From Superficieibacter electus (GTDB lineage: Bacteria; Pseudomonadota; Gammaproteobacteria; Enterobacterales; Enterobacteriaceae): a stretch of DNA of 64,000 nucleotides. How positions within the stretch are numbered: position 1 is the stretch's first letter; every line of letters starts with the position of its first letter. A program made the position numbers and the translations under genes. Below are positions 20,437-29,096 of the stretch, piece after piece. The stretch lies in assembly GCF_002915575.1 (NCBI RefSeq), contig NZ_PQGD01000011.1:155200-219199 (forward strand), given 5' to 3'. The notes under the pieces were generated by a model. It worked only from the letters and a program-made list of their open reading frames with translations, was not told where the DNA came from and made no database searches.

Positions 20437-21213
20437 ATGGAAATTACCGAAACCCGTCGTTTATACCAGCAGCTTGCCGCCGACCTTAAGCAGCGCATCG
20501 AGCAAGGTGTCTATCTGGTGGGCGATAAACTGCCCGCTGAGCGTTTTATTGCCGATGAAAAAAATGTCAGCCGCACGGTGGTGCGTGAAGCCATCATTAT
20601 GCTGGAGGTAGAGGGCTACGTTGAGGTCCGTAAAGGTTCCGGTATTCATGTTATATCCAATCAGGCCAGACATTATCATATTCCGGATGAAACCCAGGAG
20701 TTTGCCAACTACGGTCCTTTCGAATTGTTGCAGGCGCGCCAGCTGATTGAAAGCAATATTGCTGAATTTGCCGCCACGCAGGTGACGAAGCAGGACATCA
20801 TGAAGTTGATGGAAATTCAGGAAATGGCGCGTAAAGAGAAATGCTTCCGCGATTCAGAATGGGATCTCCAGTTTCACGTTCAGGTAGCGCTTGCCACACA
20901 GAACTCAGCGCTCGCGGCCATTGTTGAAAAAATGTGGACTCAGCGCGTGCATAATCCGTACTGGAAAAAACTGCACGATCATATTGATCTGCGCACCGTC
21001 GATAACTGGTGTGACGATCACGACCAGATCCTCAAAGCGCTGATCCGTAAAGATCCGCACGCCGCCAAACTGGCAATGTGGCAGCACCTTGAGAACACCA
21101 AGCAGATGTTGTTCAACGAAACCAGCGATGACTTTGAATTTAACGCCGACCGCTATCTCTTTGCCGAAAATCCGGTGGTTCATCTCGATACTGCCGTCGC
21201 CAGCGCCAAATAA
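20437..21213 (+). CDS. exuR: Hexuronate repressor ExuR (GntR/FadR family)
   Basis: A 258-residue regulator. The N-terminal winged helix-turn-helix (about 5-75) includes [25 protein letters not shown] and GSGIHV. The C-terminal FCD effector domain has conserved acidic and histidine residues ([22 protein letters not shown]). ExuR represses exuT, uxaCA and uxaB until galacturonate or fructuronate is present. It is near-identical to the E. coli protein except for a short divergent stretch around residues 75-85, where DNA-binding and effector domains join. Confidence 0.96.
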   Translation: MEITETRRLYQQLAADLKQRIEQGVYLVGDKLPAERFIADEKNVSRTVVREAIIMLEVEGYVEVRKGSGIHVISNQARHYHIPDETQEFANYGPFELLQARQLIESNIAEFAATQVTKQDIMKLMEIQEMARKEKCFRDSEWDLQFHVQVALATQNSALAAIVEKMWTQRVHNPYWKKLHDHIDLRTVDNWCDDHDQILKALIRKDPHAAKLAMWQHLENTKQMLFNETSDDFEFNADRYLFAENPVVHLDTAVASAK

Positions 21214-21547
21214 CACCTGTTTTCTGTGGCAGCTCGCTACGAACTGCCATCCTCTTTCCGGTAAGCAAAATACATATTGTGTCAGCGAGTGTAAAACTCC
21301 TCGCCTGATTCCCTTTCAGGCAGCAAAATCACACTTCAATGTGCCGTAATTACTGTGACGAATTTCCATACCTTTGTTACAATTAGATGCATTTTGCACT
21401 TTAGTGAGTGAGTCATAGCTCACCTCGCTCTACGACAAGGAGTTGTCTGAACGGGTTTATCGCGGCCACGCTTACGATAAATAAAAGGTCGCCCTGTCGT
21501 TAAACCGCGTTCCGTCGCGACGTTAACCGATGTACCAGGAATATTGA
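21214..21547 (+). other. Intergenic region before yqjA
   Basis: 334 bases holding the yqjA promoter region. An inverted repeat TTTATCG (21456-21462) / CGATAAA (21475-21481) lies close to the yqjA start. No clear CRP or Fur site was found, and no confident CpxR pair could be assigned although yqjA is Cpx-linked in E. coli. Confidence 0.4.
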
Positions 21548-22216
21548 ATGGAACTTTTTACTCAGTTGATGCATGCCCTCTGGAGCCAGGATTATGACAC
21601 GCTGGCAAATCCTTCTATGATTGGTATGCTCTATTTCGTCTTATTTATGATCCTTTTTCTTGAGAATGGGTTACTGCCAGCGGCGTTTCTGCCGGGCGAT
21701 AGTTTGCTGGTGCTGGTTGGCGTTTTGATCGCCAAAGGGGCCATGGGTTATCCCCATACCATTATATTGCTTACCATGGCGGCCAGCCTTGGATGCTGGT
21801 TGAGTTACATTCAGGGACGGTGGCTGGGCAATACCCGGCTGGTACAAAAATGGCTGTCGCATCTGCCTGCGCATTATCACCAGCGGGCGCACCACCTCTT
21901 TCATAAACACGGGCTGTCTGCATTGCTGATTGGTCGGTTTATCGCTTTTGTCCGTACGTTGTTGCCGACTATCGCCGGTATTTCCGGTCTGAGCAGTGCA
22001 CGCTTTCAGTTCTTTAATTGGATCAGCGGCCTGCTGTGGGTGCTGATTCTGACAACGCTGGGTTATCTGCTGGGTAAGACACCGGTCTTTCTTAAGTATG
22101 AAGATCAGCTCATGTCCTGCCTGATGCTGCTGCCGGTAGTATTGCTGGTGTTCGGCCTGATTGGCTCACTGGTAGTACTGTGGAAGAAGAAGCGTCAGGA
22201 AGTCGGGGATAAATGA
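21548..22216 (+). CDS. yqjA: DedA-family membrane protein YqjA
   Basis: A 222-residue inner-membrane protein of the DedA/SNARE-associated family. Hallmarks are [22 protein letters not shown] near the N-terminus and [20 protein letters not shown] in the middle, which holds the essential Arg residues. YqjA, with its paralogue YghB, maintains proton motive force, drug and alkaline tolerance, and probably moves phospholipids. Its stop overlaps the mzrA start, forming the conserved yqjA-mzrA pair. Confidence 0.95.
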   Translation: MELFTQLMHALWSQDYDTLANPSMIGMLYFVLFMILFLENGLLPAAFLPGDSLLVLVGVLIAKGAMGYPHTIILLTMAASLGCWLSYIQGRWLGNTRLVQKWLSHLPAHYHQRAHHLFHKHGLSALLIGRFIAFVRTLLPTIAGISGLSSARFQFFNWISGLLWVLILTTLGYLLGKTPVFLKYEDQLMSCLMLLPVVLLVFGLIGSLVVLWKKKRQEVGDK

Positions 22217-22599
22217 TGGCAACCAGGTACAGATTACTGCGCCGTATTAGCTGGGGGTTCGCTGCGTTAATGCTGTTTACCGGTCTGTTTTATGCCGGTG
22301 TGACACTACAACGCCATGAATCGACGCTCGCTATTCGCCCGTTAAGCCAGGGCGTTAGCGTCCCTGACGGGTTTTCTGTCTGGCATCAGCTTGATGCCAA
22401 TGGAATTCGCTTCAAAAGTATTACACCGCATGATGACACCCTACTTATTAAATTCGACTCCAGCGCACAAAGCGCGGCAGCGAAAGAGGTGCTCGATCGC
22501 TCGCTTCCTCACGGTTACATCATCGCGCAGCAGGATGAAGACGATCCGGCTACCTTGTGGCTGACTCGTCTGCGCGATACGCCCCGCCGATTAGGCTGA
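22213..22599 (+). CDS. mzrA: EnvZ/OmpR modulator MzrA (YqjB)
   Basis: A 128-residue protein with one N-terminal membrane helix (about 13-30) and a periplasmic domain. MzrA contacts EnvZ and links Cpx to EnvZ/OmpR signalling. Conserved periplasmic stretches include [22 protein letters not shown] and [13 protein letters not shown]. The N-terminal region diverges from E. coli. The ATG at 22213 overlaps the yqjA stop (ATGA); a second ATG at 22216 is possible. Confidence 0.9.
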   Translation: MMATRYRLLRRISWGFAALMLFTGLFYAGVTLQRHESTLAIRPLSQGVSVPDGFSVWHQLDANGIRFKSITPHDDTLLIKFDSSAQSAAAKEVLDRSLPHGYIIAQQDEDDPATLWLTRLRDTPRRLG

Positions 22600-22750
22600 T
22601 TTCTTCCAGCATTCTGAATCTTTTAACTTATTTTTGTGATTTCCGGTTTACTTACTATTCTTAAGTATGCGCAAGGCAATCACATCATTTATTAGCCTGG
22701 ACGCGCAGGCACAGTCCCTATGCGCCGCAACATAATGGAATCTATAACCT

Positions 22751-23119
22751 ATGAAATATCGCATCGCTACCGCTTTAGCTCTTTTCTCTCTCAGTGCGGG
22801 TGCCTGGGCACAGTCTCCCTGTCAGGAAAAAGAGCAGGACATACAGCGTGAAATTAGCTACGCCGAAAAGCATAACAATCAGAGCCGCATTAACGGCCTG
22901 AAGAAAGCCCTGAGCGAAGTTAAAGAAAACTGTAGCGATAGCAAACTGCGTGCCGATCATCAGAAAAAAATTGCCGAGCAGAAAGAAGAAGTGGCTGAAC
23001 GGCAGGACGATCTGAAAGAAGCGAAGCAGAAAGGCGATGTGGAAAAAGTGACAAAACGCGAGCATAAACTCAAGGAAGCGCAGGACGAGCTGAAGGCGCT
23101 GGAATCGCGGGATTATTGA
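22751..23119 (+). CDS. yqjC: DUF1090 periplasmic protein YqjC
   Basis: A 122-residue protein with a cleavable signal peptide (MKYRIATALALFSLSAGAWA, cut after about residue 20). The mature part is highly charged and helical, with two Cys residues (SPCQEKE and KENCSDSK) that could form a disulfide. Belongs to DUF1090; function unknown. It starts the yqjC-yqjD-yqjE-yqjK row. YqjD expression in E. coli is tied to stationary-phase RpoS. Confidence 0.92.
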   Translation: MKYRIATALALFSLSAGAWAQSPCQEKEQDIQREISYAEKHNNQSRINGLKKALSEVKENCSDSKLRADHQKKIAEQKEEVAERQDDLKEAKQKGDVEKVTKREHKLKEAQDELKALESRDY

Positions 23120-23159
23120 GTTTACGGAACGATAACTTACTCACCTGGAGAGAATATTT

Positions 23160-23465
23160 ATGGCTAAAGACACGAATACAGACCATCTGCGCGCTGAGTT
23201 AAAATCCCTCACGGATACGCTGGAAGAAGTGCTGAGTTCTTCAGGCGATAAATCAAAAGAAGAAATTAGCAAACTGCGCAGCAAAGCAGAGCGAGCGCTG
23301 AAAGACAGCCGTAAGAGTCTGGGCGAAACGGGCGACGCGCTGGCAAAACAGACGCGTGTAGCGGCTGAGCGTACTGATGAATACGTCCGCGAAAATCCGT
23401 GGGCCAGTGTAGGTATCGGTGCCGCTATTGGTGTGGTACTGGGTGTACTACTGGCGCGTCGATAA
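23160..23465 (+). CDS. yqjD: Ribosome-associated membrane protein YqjD (ElaB/YgaM family)
   Basis: 101 residues: a charged helical N-terminal part (coiled coil about 5-75) and a C-terminal membrane anchor (VGIGAAIGVVLGVLLARR). YqjD tethers inactive ribosomes to the inner membrane in stationary phase, using its N-terminal part for ribosome contact. It is followed after two bases by yqjE, indicating co-translation. Confidence 0.95.
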   Translation: MAKDTNTDHLRAELKSLTDTLEEVLSSSGDKSKEEISKLRSKAERALKDSRKSLGETGDALAKQTRVAAERTDEYVRENPWASVGIGAAIGVVLGVLLARR

Positions 23466-23467
23466 TT

Positions 23468-23866
23468 ATGGCTGATTATCGTCAAGCACAGGGGCCCGGA
23501 AAAAGCGTGCTGGGAATCGGGCAGCGGATCATCTCCATTATCATTGAGATGGCAGAAACGCGGCTGAGGCTGGCGGTAGTAGAGCTGGAAGAAGAGAAAG
23601 CTAACCTCTTCCAGATGCTGCTAATGCTGGGACTGACTATGCTTTTCGCCGCCTTTGGCCTGATGAGCCTGATGGTACTAATCATCTGGGCGGTCGATCC
23701 GCAATATCGGTTGAATGTGATGATAGGTACAACGGCAGTCCTGCTGCTGCTGGCCATCGCAGGCGGTATCTGGACGTTAGTGAAGGCTCGCCGAACCACA
23801 TTCTTACGCCATACTCGACAGGAACTGGCTAACGACCGTTCTTTGCTGGAGGAGGATAAGTCTTGA
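23468..23866 (+). CDS. yqjE: Phage-holin-like membrane protein YqjE
   Basis: 132 residues from ATG 23468 (MADYRQAQGPGKSVLG), with two membrane helices at about 50-72 and 80-104. Belongs to the holin superfamily III / YqjE family; its function is not established. The conserved ETRLRLAVVELEEEKANLFQ amphipathic stretch precedes the helices. It overlaps yqjK by four bases. Confidence 0.93.
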   Translation: MADYRQAQGPGKSVLGIGQRIISIIIEMAETRLRLAVVELEEEKANLFQMLLMLGLTMLFAAFGLMSLMVLIIWAVDPQYRLNVMIGTTAVLLLLAIAGGIWTLVKARRTTFLRHTRQELANDRSLLEEDKS

Positions 23867-24159
23867 GTAGTAAGCAGGAACGCCAACAGCGTAAAGCCTG
23901 GCTGCTCAGTCAGATCCAACAGCAGCGGCTGGATTTATCTGCCAGCCGCCGCGACTGGCTGGACGTCACCGGGGGATACGATCGTGGCTGGAATACGCTA
24001 TTGAACCTTCGCGCCTGGGCGCTGGTAGGCAGTAGCGTAATGGCCATCTGGAGCGTGCGCAATCCCAGCTTCTTAGTTCGCTGGGGCAAACGCGGCTTCG
24101 GTATCTGGAGCGCATGGCGTCTGGTGCAGACCACCATACGCAATCAGCGCCTGCGGTAG
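23863..24159 (+). CDS. yqjK: YqjK-like protein, TTG start
   Basis: 98 residues; the start is TTG at 23863, overlapping the yqjE stop (TTGA) after a GGAGGA site. Starting here gives SSKQERQQRKAWLLSQIQQQRLDL, colinear with E. coli YqjK. A weak hydrophobic segment lies around residues 49-66. Function unknown; the gene order suggests a membrane role with YqjD and YqjE. Confidence 0.9.
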   Translation: MSSKQERQQRKAWLLSQIQQQRLDLSASRRDWLDVTGGYDRGWNTLLNLRAWALVGSSVMAIWSVRNPSFLVRWGKRGFGIWSAWRLVQTTIRNQRLR

Positions 24160-24177
24160 TCCATACTTCCCGCTAGT

Positions 24178-24212
24178 AAGCCCGTGCGCAGCAATGCTAA
24201 CGGGCTTTTTTA
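24178..24212 (+). terminator. Intrinsic terminator after yqjK
   Basis: AAGCCCGT ... ACGGGCTT stem followed by TTTTT, closing the yqjCDEK transcript. Confidence 0.85.
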
Positions 24213-24379
24213 TTGCCCTGGTTTTTATCATATTTTTTGAAGAAGATTGACAGTTTTCCTTGCTAACAATTGTTATCACTCCCGCTTATGATTCTCTCCA
24301 TCGACAGCATAACAGCGTTAACCGCCTGTAATGCTGGCCAATAACACTGTTGAGAAATTAAGGTTTCCGGGAGAGCACA

Positions 24380-24772
24380 ATGAAAAAATTAGAAGATGTT
24401 GGCATGTTGGTAGCAAGGATTCTGATGCCTGTCCTGTTTATCACCGCGGGATGGGGAAAAATTACCGGTTATGCCGGTACGCAACAATACATGGAAGCGA
24501 TGGGCGTACCGGGGTTCCTGTTGCCGTTGACCATCCTGCTGGAATTCGGTGGCGGTCTGGCGATTCTGTTTGGTTTCCTGACCCGTACTACAGCGCTGTT
24601 TACTGCTGGTTTTACCCTGCTGACGGCGTTTATTTTCCACAGCAACTTTGCTGAAGGCGTGAACTCGCTAATGTTTATGAAAAATCTGACCATCGCGGGC
24701 GGCTATTTGCTGCTGGGCATCACGGGTCCGGGCGCATTCAGCATTGACCGTCTGCTGAATAAAAAGTGGTAA
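24380..24772 (+). CDS. yqjF: DoxX-family membrane protein YqjF
   Basis: A 130-residue inner-membrane protein with four helices, from MKKLEDVGMLVARILMPVLF. The DoxX signature (FITAGWGKITGY, LEFGGGLAILFGFLTR, FHSNFAEG) is intact. In E. coli the yqjF promoter responds to 2,4-dinitrotoluene breakdown products and quinol compounds through YhaJ, encoded 5 kb downstream here. It is expected to take part, with the YqjG reductase, in quinone stress handling. Confidence 0.94.
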   Translation: MKKLEDVGMLVARILMPVLFITAGWGKITGYAGTQQYMEAMGVPGFLLPLTILLEFGGGLAILFGFLTRTTALFTAGFTLLTAFIFHSNFAEGVNSLMFMKNLTIAGGYLLLGITGPGAFSIDRLLNKKW

Positions 24773-24832
24773 GCGCTCTATACTGAAATAAATATCGCAG
24801 GGCTGAGAATACGTTAAGCCTGGCGCGTAATT

Positions 24833-24940
24833 ATGCCGGGTGGCGGCTTCGCCTGACCCGGCCTACGTTTTTTACGCGTTGTGCGTCAGAGTAGCAGGTT
24901 GCGTGTAGGCCCGTGCAAGCGAAGCGCCGCCGGGAATGAT
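24833..24940. repeat. BIME: paired inverted REP elements
   Basis: One REP at about 24833-24867 (GCCGGGTGGCGGCTTCGCCTGACCCGGCCTACG) and an opposite-facing copy at about 24904-24939, between yqjF and yqjG. Confidence 0.85.
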
Positions 24941-25017
24941 GACGCATCCAGCGCCAGGTTGATGGCCGTATGAACGTTTATCAGCCTGCGCAAACCGGCT
25001 TTATAACGGAGGAGAAG

Positions 25018-26004
25018 ATGGGACAACTTGTAGACGGTGTCTGGCACGATACCTGGTACGATACCAAATCCACAGGCGGTAAATTCAAACGCTCCGCGTC
25101 CGCTTACCGAAACTGGCTCACCGCCGACGGCGCGGCTGGCCCTTCCGGAGAAGGCGGTTTCGCCGCTGAAAAAGACCGCTACCATCTGTATGTTTCTCTC
25201 GCCTGCCCGTGGGCGCACCGTACGTTGATTGTTCGCAAGCTGAAAGGACTGGAGCCTTTTCTTCCCGTCTCCGTCGTACATCCGTTGATGCTGGAAAACG
25301 GCTGGACCTTTGGCGATGATTTCCCAAATGCCACTGGCGACACTCTCTATCACCACGATTTTCTTTACCAGCTCTATTTACATGCCGATCCGCAGTATTC
25401 CGGGCGGGTCACTGTTCCGGTGTTGTGGGATAAGAAAAACCAGACCATTGTCAGCAATGAGTCTTCAGAAATTATTCGCATGTTCAATACCGCGTTCGAT
25501 GCGCTGGGGGCTAAAGCGGGCGATTACTACCCTGCCGACCTTCGCGAGCGAATCGACGAACTGAACGGCTGGATCTATGACGATCTGAACAATGGCGTTT
25601 ATAAGGCGGGTTTTGCCACCAGCCAGCAGGCTTATGATGAGGCGGTGGAAAAGGTATTCTCCGCCCTGAGACGCGTGGAGCAGATCCTCGGACAGCACCG
25701 TTATCTGACCGGAGATCGGCTTACCGAAGCAGACATCCGTTTGTGGACCACGCTGATCCGCTTTGATCCGGTGTATGTCACTCATTTTAAATGCGACAAG
25801 CATCGGATTAGCGATTATCTGAACCTTTATGGCTTCCTGCGCGATATTTACCAGATGCCAGGTATTGCAGAGACGGTAAACATTGCCCATATCCGCAACC
25901 ATTATTACCGCAGCCATAAAACGGTTAACCCGACGGGCATTATCTCCATCGGGCCATGGCAGGATCTGGATGAACCACACGGGCGCGACACCCGCTTTGC
26001 ATAG
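25018..26004 (+). CDS. yqjG: Glutathionyl-hydroquinone reductase YqjG
   Basis: 328 residues from ATG 25018, preceded by GGAGGAG; an upstream ATG at 24970 is not used in homologues. A Xi-class glutathione transferase that removes glutathione from S-glutathionyl-hydroquinones. The N-terminal thioredoxin fold contains the catalytic Cys63 in CPWAHRT; the C-terminal helical domain holds DELNGWIYDDLNNGVYKAGFA and ADIRLWTTLIRFD. It pairs functionally with YqjF and the YhaJ regulon in quinone detoxification. Confidence 0.95.
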   Translation: MGQLVDGVWHDTWYDTKSTGGKFKRSASAYRNWLTADGAAGPSGEGGFAAEKDRYHLYVSLACPWAHRTLIVRKLKGLEPFLPVSVVHPLMLENGWTFGDDFPNATGDTLYHHDFLYQLYLHADPQYSGRVTVPVLWDKKNQTIVSNESSEIIRMFNTAFDALGAKAGDYYPADLRERIDELNGWIYDDLNNGVYKAGFATSQQAYDEAVEKVFSALRRVEQILGQHRYLTGDRLTEADIRLWTTLIRFDPVYVTHFKCDKHRISDYLNLYGFLRDIYQMPGIAETVNIAHIRNHYYRSHKTVNPTGIISIGPWQDLDEPHGRDTRFA

Positions 26005-26015
26005 TCCATCCCGTC

Positions 26016-26040
26016 GCGCGGCGAATAACGCTCGCCGCGC
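26016..26040. terminator. Inverted repeat between convergent yqjG and reductase gene
   Basis: GCGCGGCGA (26016-26024) / TCGCCGCGC (26032-26040), a perfect nine-base stem directly abutting the stop codon of the minus-strand gene. Little T-tract, so termination strength is uncertain. Confidence 0.6.
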
Positions 26041-27057
26041 TTAACGTTGCGCCAGCGCCTGAACTTCAGCCCACACGCCATCATCAGCCGGTATACCTTC
26101 TGCACGGTGGCGGGCACGACGGCTCACTTCCCTTTCACCCGGATAAAAGACCTCACCGTTCCCTTCCGCCGGTTCGGAGGATTTAACGTAGTCAGCGATG
26201 CTGGCCGCCATGTTTTCACTGAACGCTTTACCACCGAAGTGCTCAGGATCAAAGACCATAAACACCTGGCTGGCCCCGGTGCAGCTTCCCTGCTGAATGT
26301 TATCAATTTCATTGGTGGGCGCGCCTGCGGTCAAAAACGCCGCCATCGCATCCAGTAAGATGGACATGCCGGAGCCTTTCCAGTAGCCGGTCGGCAGGAT
26401 GCGCATGGATTCCTCAATCGGGCCGGGTTCATCGGTCAGGTTTCCGTCTTTATCGAACCCGCCCGGATACGGCAATTTTTCGCCCTTCAGGCGCGTGACC
26501 TGAAGCTTGCCGTAAGCGTATTGCGACATCGCCATATCAAGAATAAGCGCCCCCTCTTTCATCGGCACGGCCATGACATAAGGGTTATTTCCCAGCCGGG
26601 TATTTTTAGCGCCCCATGCGGGCATGCAGGATTCGGTATTGGTCCAGCACAGCGCGGCAAAGCCTTTGTTTGCTGCGCGCCAGCCGTAAGTGCCGCCGCG
26701 CATCCAGTGGGTGGTATTGCGCAATCCTACCAGCCCAATACCATATTCTTTCGCCAGTGCCATCGCCCGATCCACGGCAAATAGCGCGTTGGTAATGCCA
26801 ATACCGCGCTGACCATCATAGATTTCAAAGCTTGCCGTCGATTTCACCAGCGCGGGCCCGGCGTGAATATTGATCCAGCCTTTTTGCACGTAATCCACAA
26901 ACCGGGCGACCCGATTTAGCCCGTGGGAAAAAATTCCGTCGCAGCTGGTTTCAGTGTGAATTTGCGCACAGGTGTCAGCCTGTGCTTCACTCAAACCCGC
27001 GTTCAAAAAGGCCTGTTTAACCGTCTGTTTCATCTCGTCGAAAGGAACTAATGGCAT
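26041..27057 (-). CDS. Malate/L-lactate-type dehydrogenase, 2,3-diketo-L-gulonate reductase-like
   Basis: 338 residues from ATG 27057, with an AAGGA site; the longer ORF start at 27162 is unlikely. It belongs to the LDH2/MDG2 NAD(P)H oxidoreductase family. Motifs match E. coli YiaK (DlgD): SHGLNRVARFV with the catalytic His, GLVGLRNTTHWMRGGTYGWRAA, CWTNTESCMPAWGAK and ILPTGYWKGSGMSI. YiaK reduces 2,3-diketo-L-gulonate in ascorbate/gulonate use; the substrate here may differ. There is no yia operon around it. It is an insertion relative to the E. coli yqjG-yhaH order. Confidence 0.85.
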   Translation of the reverse strand: MPLVPFDEMKQTVKQAFLNAGLSEAQADTCAQIHTETSCDGIFSHGLNRVARFVDYVQKGWINIHAGPALVKSTASFEIYDGQRGIGITNALFAVDRAMALAKEYGIGLVGLRNTTHWMRGGTYGWRAANKGFAALCWTNTESCMPAWGAKNTRLGNNPYVMAVPMKEGALILDMAMSQYAYGKLQVTRLKGEKLPYPGGFDKDGNLTDEPGPIEESMRILPTGYWKGSGMSILLDAMAAFLTAGAPTNEIDNIQQGSCTGASQVFMVFDPEHFGGKAFSENMAASIADYVKSSEPAEGNGEVFYPGEREVSRRARHRAEGIPADDGVWAEVQALAQR

Positions 27058-27361
27058 GGCGAATCCTTGTATAACGTAGTGAAATTTTCGTTTCAGTAAA
27101 AAACGATTTATAACAACCGTGTTTGTCTGATGGCATAAAACTACCTTTACGAGATCTACCATACAAGTATGTATAGATAAAAATACGTTTCACTTCACAA
27201 AATTAACGCTGCATAAACCATCAATATGCCGAAAAGTTGAACCCTTCAATTGTTACTGAAGCAGGCGAGTAGCGAGGCCAGGCCTTATGGCGTCAACGCT
27301 GAACCCTTTATTCTTCAGGCTGAGTAGCGTACTCTGCGACAACATTTGCGAAAAGGATGTC

Positions 27362-27724
27362 ATGATGAAATGGTTTTGGTACTGCCTTAAAAACTATGCC
27401 ACCTGGGACTGCCGCGGACATCGCCGGGAATATGCCTGTTTTAATGTGACCCTGCTCGCTATTCCCCTTCTCGTGGAGCTGTTTTTGCCTCTGGAATACG
27501 CTGTTAGACTGATACCTGTATGGCTGATTCTGGGCGTTTTATTCCTTGTTCCTGTTGTCTGTTCTCATATTCGCAGGCTGCACGATCTTAACTGGTCCGG
27601 CTGGTGGGTTATTCTGATTTTATTGCTGGCGCAGGTTCCGCTCGGCAACCTTCTTTTCACGCTGACGCTGTCGCTTCTGCCGGGGACATCAGGGCTAAAC
27701 CGCTTTGGCGCACCACCTCGTTAA
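27362..27724 (+). CDS. DUF805 membrane protein, third paralogue
   Basis: 120 residues from the ATG pair at 27362/27365, which has AAAAGGA upstream; the ORF could extend to 27287, but family members begin near MKWFWYCLKNYATW. Hydrophobic segments are at about 27-45, 50-70 and 80-105. The DUF805 pattern survives: LKNY, CRGHRREY, IRRLHDLNWSGWW and a C-terminal GTSGLNRFG. More diverged than the two paralogues that follow (yhaH, yhaI). Function unknown. Confidence 0.85.
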   Translation: MMKWFWYCLKNYATWDCRGHRREYACFNVTLLAIPLLVELFLPLEYAVRLIPVWLILGVLFLVPVVCSHIRRLHDLNWSGWWVILILLLAQVPLGNLLFTLTLSLLPGTSGLNRFGAPPR

Positions 27725-27835
27725 CGCCTTCCACTGATACATCAATCGGCTAAATATTTCACCATTTTCATAAAAGCGATTAATATTATATTAATGCTTA
27801 TAAAACAAATGATTGATAGCTGATTGAGGACTGAA

Positions 27836-28204
27836 ATGGACTGGTATCTGAAGGCTCTGAAGAACTACATTGGTTTTGGCGGCCGGGCGCGACGTAAAGA
27901 GTACTGGATGTTCGTACTGGTCAATATCATTCTTACCTTTGTACTGGGCGTGGTGGATAAATTATTGGGCTGGCAACACTCCAGCGGAGAAGGCGTTCTG
28001 ACCACCATTTACGGCGTGCTGATATTTATCCCCGGATGGGCACTCCAGTTTCGCCGTCTGCACGATACCGATCGCTCTGCATGGTGGCTGCTGTTACTGC
28101 TGATCCCGATCGTCGGCTGGATCGTGATGCTGATTTTCAACTGTCAGGACGGCACCAAAGGCGATAACCGCTTCGGCCCCGATCCTAAACTCAATTCCTG
28201 GTAA
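27836..28204 (+). CDS. yhaH: DUF805 inner-membrane protein YhaH
   Basis: 122 residues from ATG 27836 (MDWYLKALKNYIGFGGRARR) after TTGAGGA. Three to four membrane helices with the family signature FRRLHDTDRSAWWLLL and a C-terminal NRFGPDPKL. Colinear with E. coli YhaH. DUF805 proteins are small inner-membrane proteins of unknown role. Confidence 0.93.
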   Translation: MDWYLKALKNYIGFGGRARRKEYWMFVLVNIILTFVLGVVDKLLGWQHSSGEGVLTTIYGVLIFIPGWALQFRRLHDTDRSAWWLLLLLIPIVGWIVMLIFNCQDGTKGDNRFGPDPKLNSW

Positions 28205-28668
28205 TTATGTGGCTCCTCCTCAAGGAGGAGCCACACTGCTGACAAACGCCACGCCGTGGAGCGCTGCCTGGCGGCGCTTCGCTTGCGCAGGCCTACGGTT
28301 ACGCATAACCTATTGATGTTGATGTTTTTCGTAGGCCGGGTAAGGCGAAGCCGCCACCCGGCAAAATGGCGAACACAGTAGCAAAACAGGTCTGTCATCA
28401 ACCTCACATCTGACAACCATAATGCAGCAGAATGCTGCCTGACGGCGCTTCGCCTGCACACGCCTGGGTTGCCAATAATCTGTGATGTTGTGCATTTCAG
28501 GCCGGGTGATTTAACACCTTTTCAATAGCGTGCGTTAATTAATTGCATATCTAATATTTATTAAATTTATCAAATTCTTTATATTGTCCTAAAAATATTT
28601 TTTAGCGCTGCCAATCACAGAAAAAAAGCATATACTCCGAACCACTTTCATTAAACAGGGTAGTTGAT
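28205..28668. repeat. Intergenic region with hairpin and three REP units
   Basis: 464 bases without a gene. A perfect 12-base inverted repeat GTGGCTCCTCCT-ca-AGGAGGAGCCAC lies at 28209-28234. REP units are at about 28264-28295, 28331-28363 (opposite orientation) and 28432-28470. The last ~150 bases are AT-rich and hold a possible yhaI promoter (CTGCCA at 28608, 17 bases, TATACT at 28631). Confidence 0.75.
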
Positions 28669-29028
28669 ATGAACTGGTATATTAGCGTTTTAAAGAACTA
28701 TGTCGGTTTTTCTGGCCGGGCACGACGCCAGGAATTTTGGATGTTCGCATTGATTAGCGGTATTATAAGTACAATTCTCAATGTCATTCAAATTATGATG
28801 GGAATGGAAATTATGTGGCTTAGTTTCATCTATTCCCTGGCTATACTTCTGCCCAATATTGCCGTAACAGTACGCCGACTGCACGACACCGACCGCTCTG
28901 GTTTTTGGGCGTTACTTATGCTTCTCCCTGTTATTGGCTGGATAATACTCTTTGTATTTACATGCCAGAATGGCACCTCCGGCACTAACCGCTTCGGTAA
29001 CGATCCAAAATACAGCGTAAATAAATAA
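28669..29028 (+). CDS. yhaI: DUF805 inner-membrane protein YhaI
   Basis: A 119-residue paralogue of YhaH beginning MNWYISVLKNYVGFSGRARRQEFW. Membrane segments are at about 24-42, 45-65 and 82-102. The RRLHDTDRSGFWALL signature and C-terminal GTSGTNRFGNDPKY are conserved. It has its own terminator and a separate likely promoter, so it is probably independent of yhaH. Confidence 0.93.
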   Translation: MNWYISVLKNYVGFSGRARRQEFWMFALISGIISTILNVIQIMMGMEIMWLSFIYSLAILLPNIAVTVRRLHDTDRSGFWALLMLLPVIGWIILFVFTCQNGTSGTNRFGNDPKYSVNK

Positions 29029-29032
29029 CAGT

Positions 29033-29063
29033 AAAAAGGCATCGTTTAACGATGCCTTTTTAT
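29033..29063 (+). terminator. Intrinsic terminator after yhaI
   Basis: AAAAAGGCATCG-tttaa-CGATGCCTTTTT, A-tract on the left and T-tract on the right. Confidence 0.92.
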
Positions 29064-29096
29064 TTCGCTTTAAATTATATTGTTATTAACGCAACG

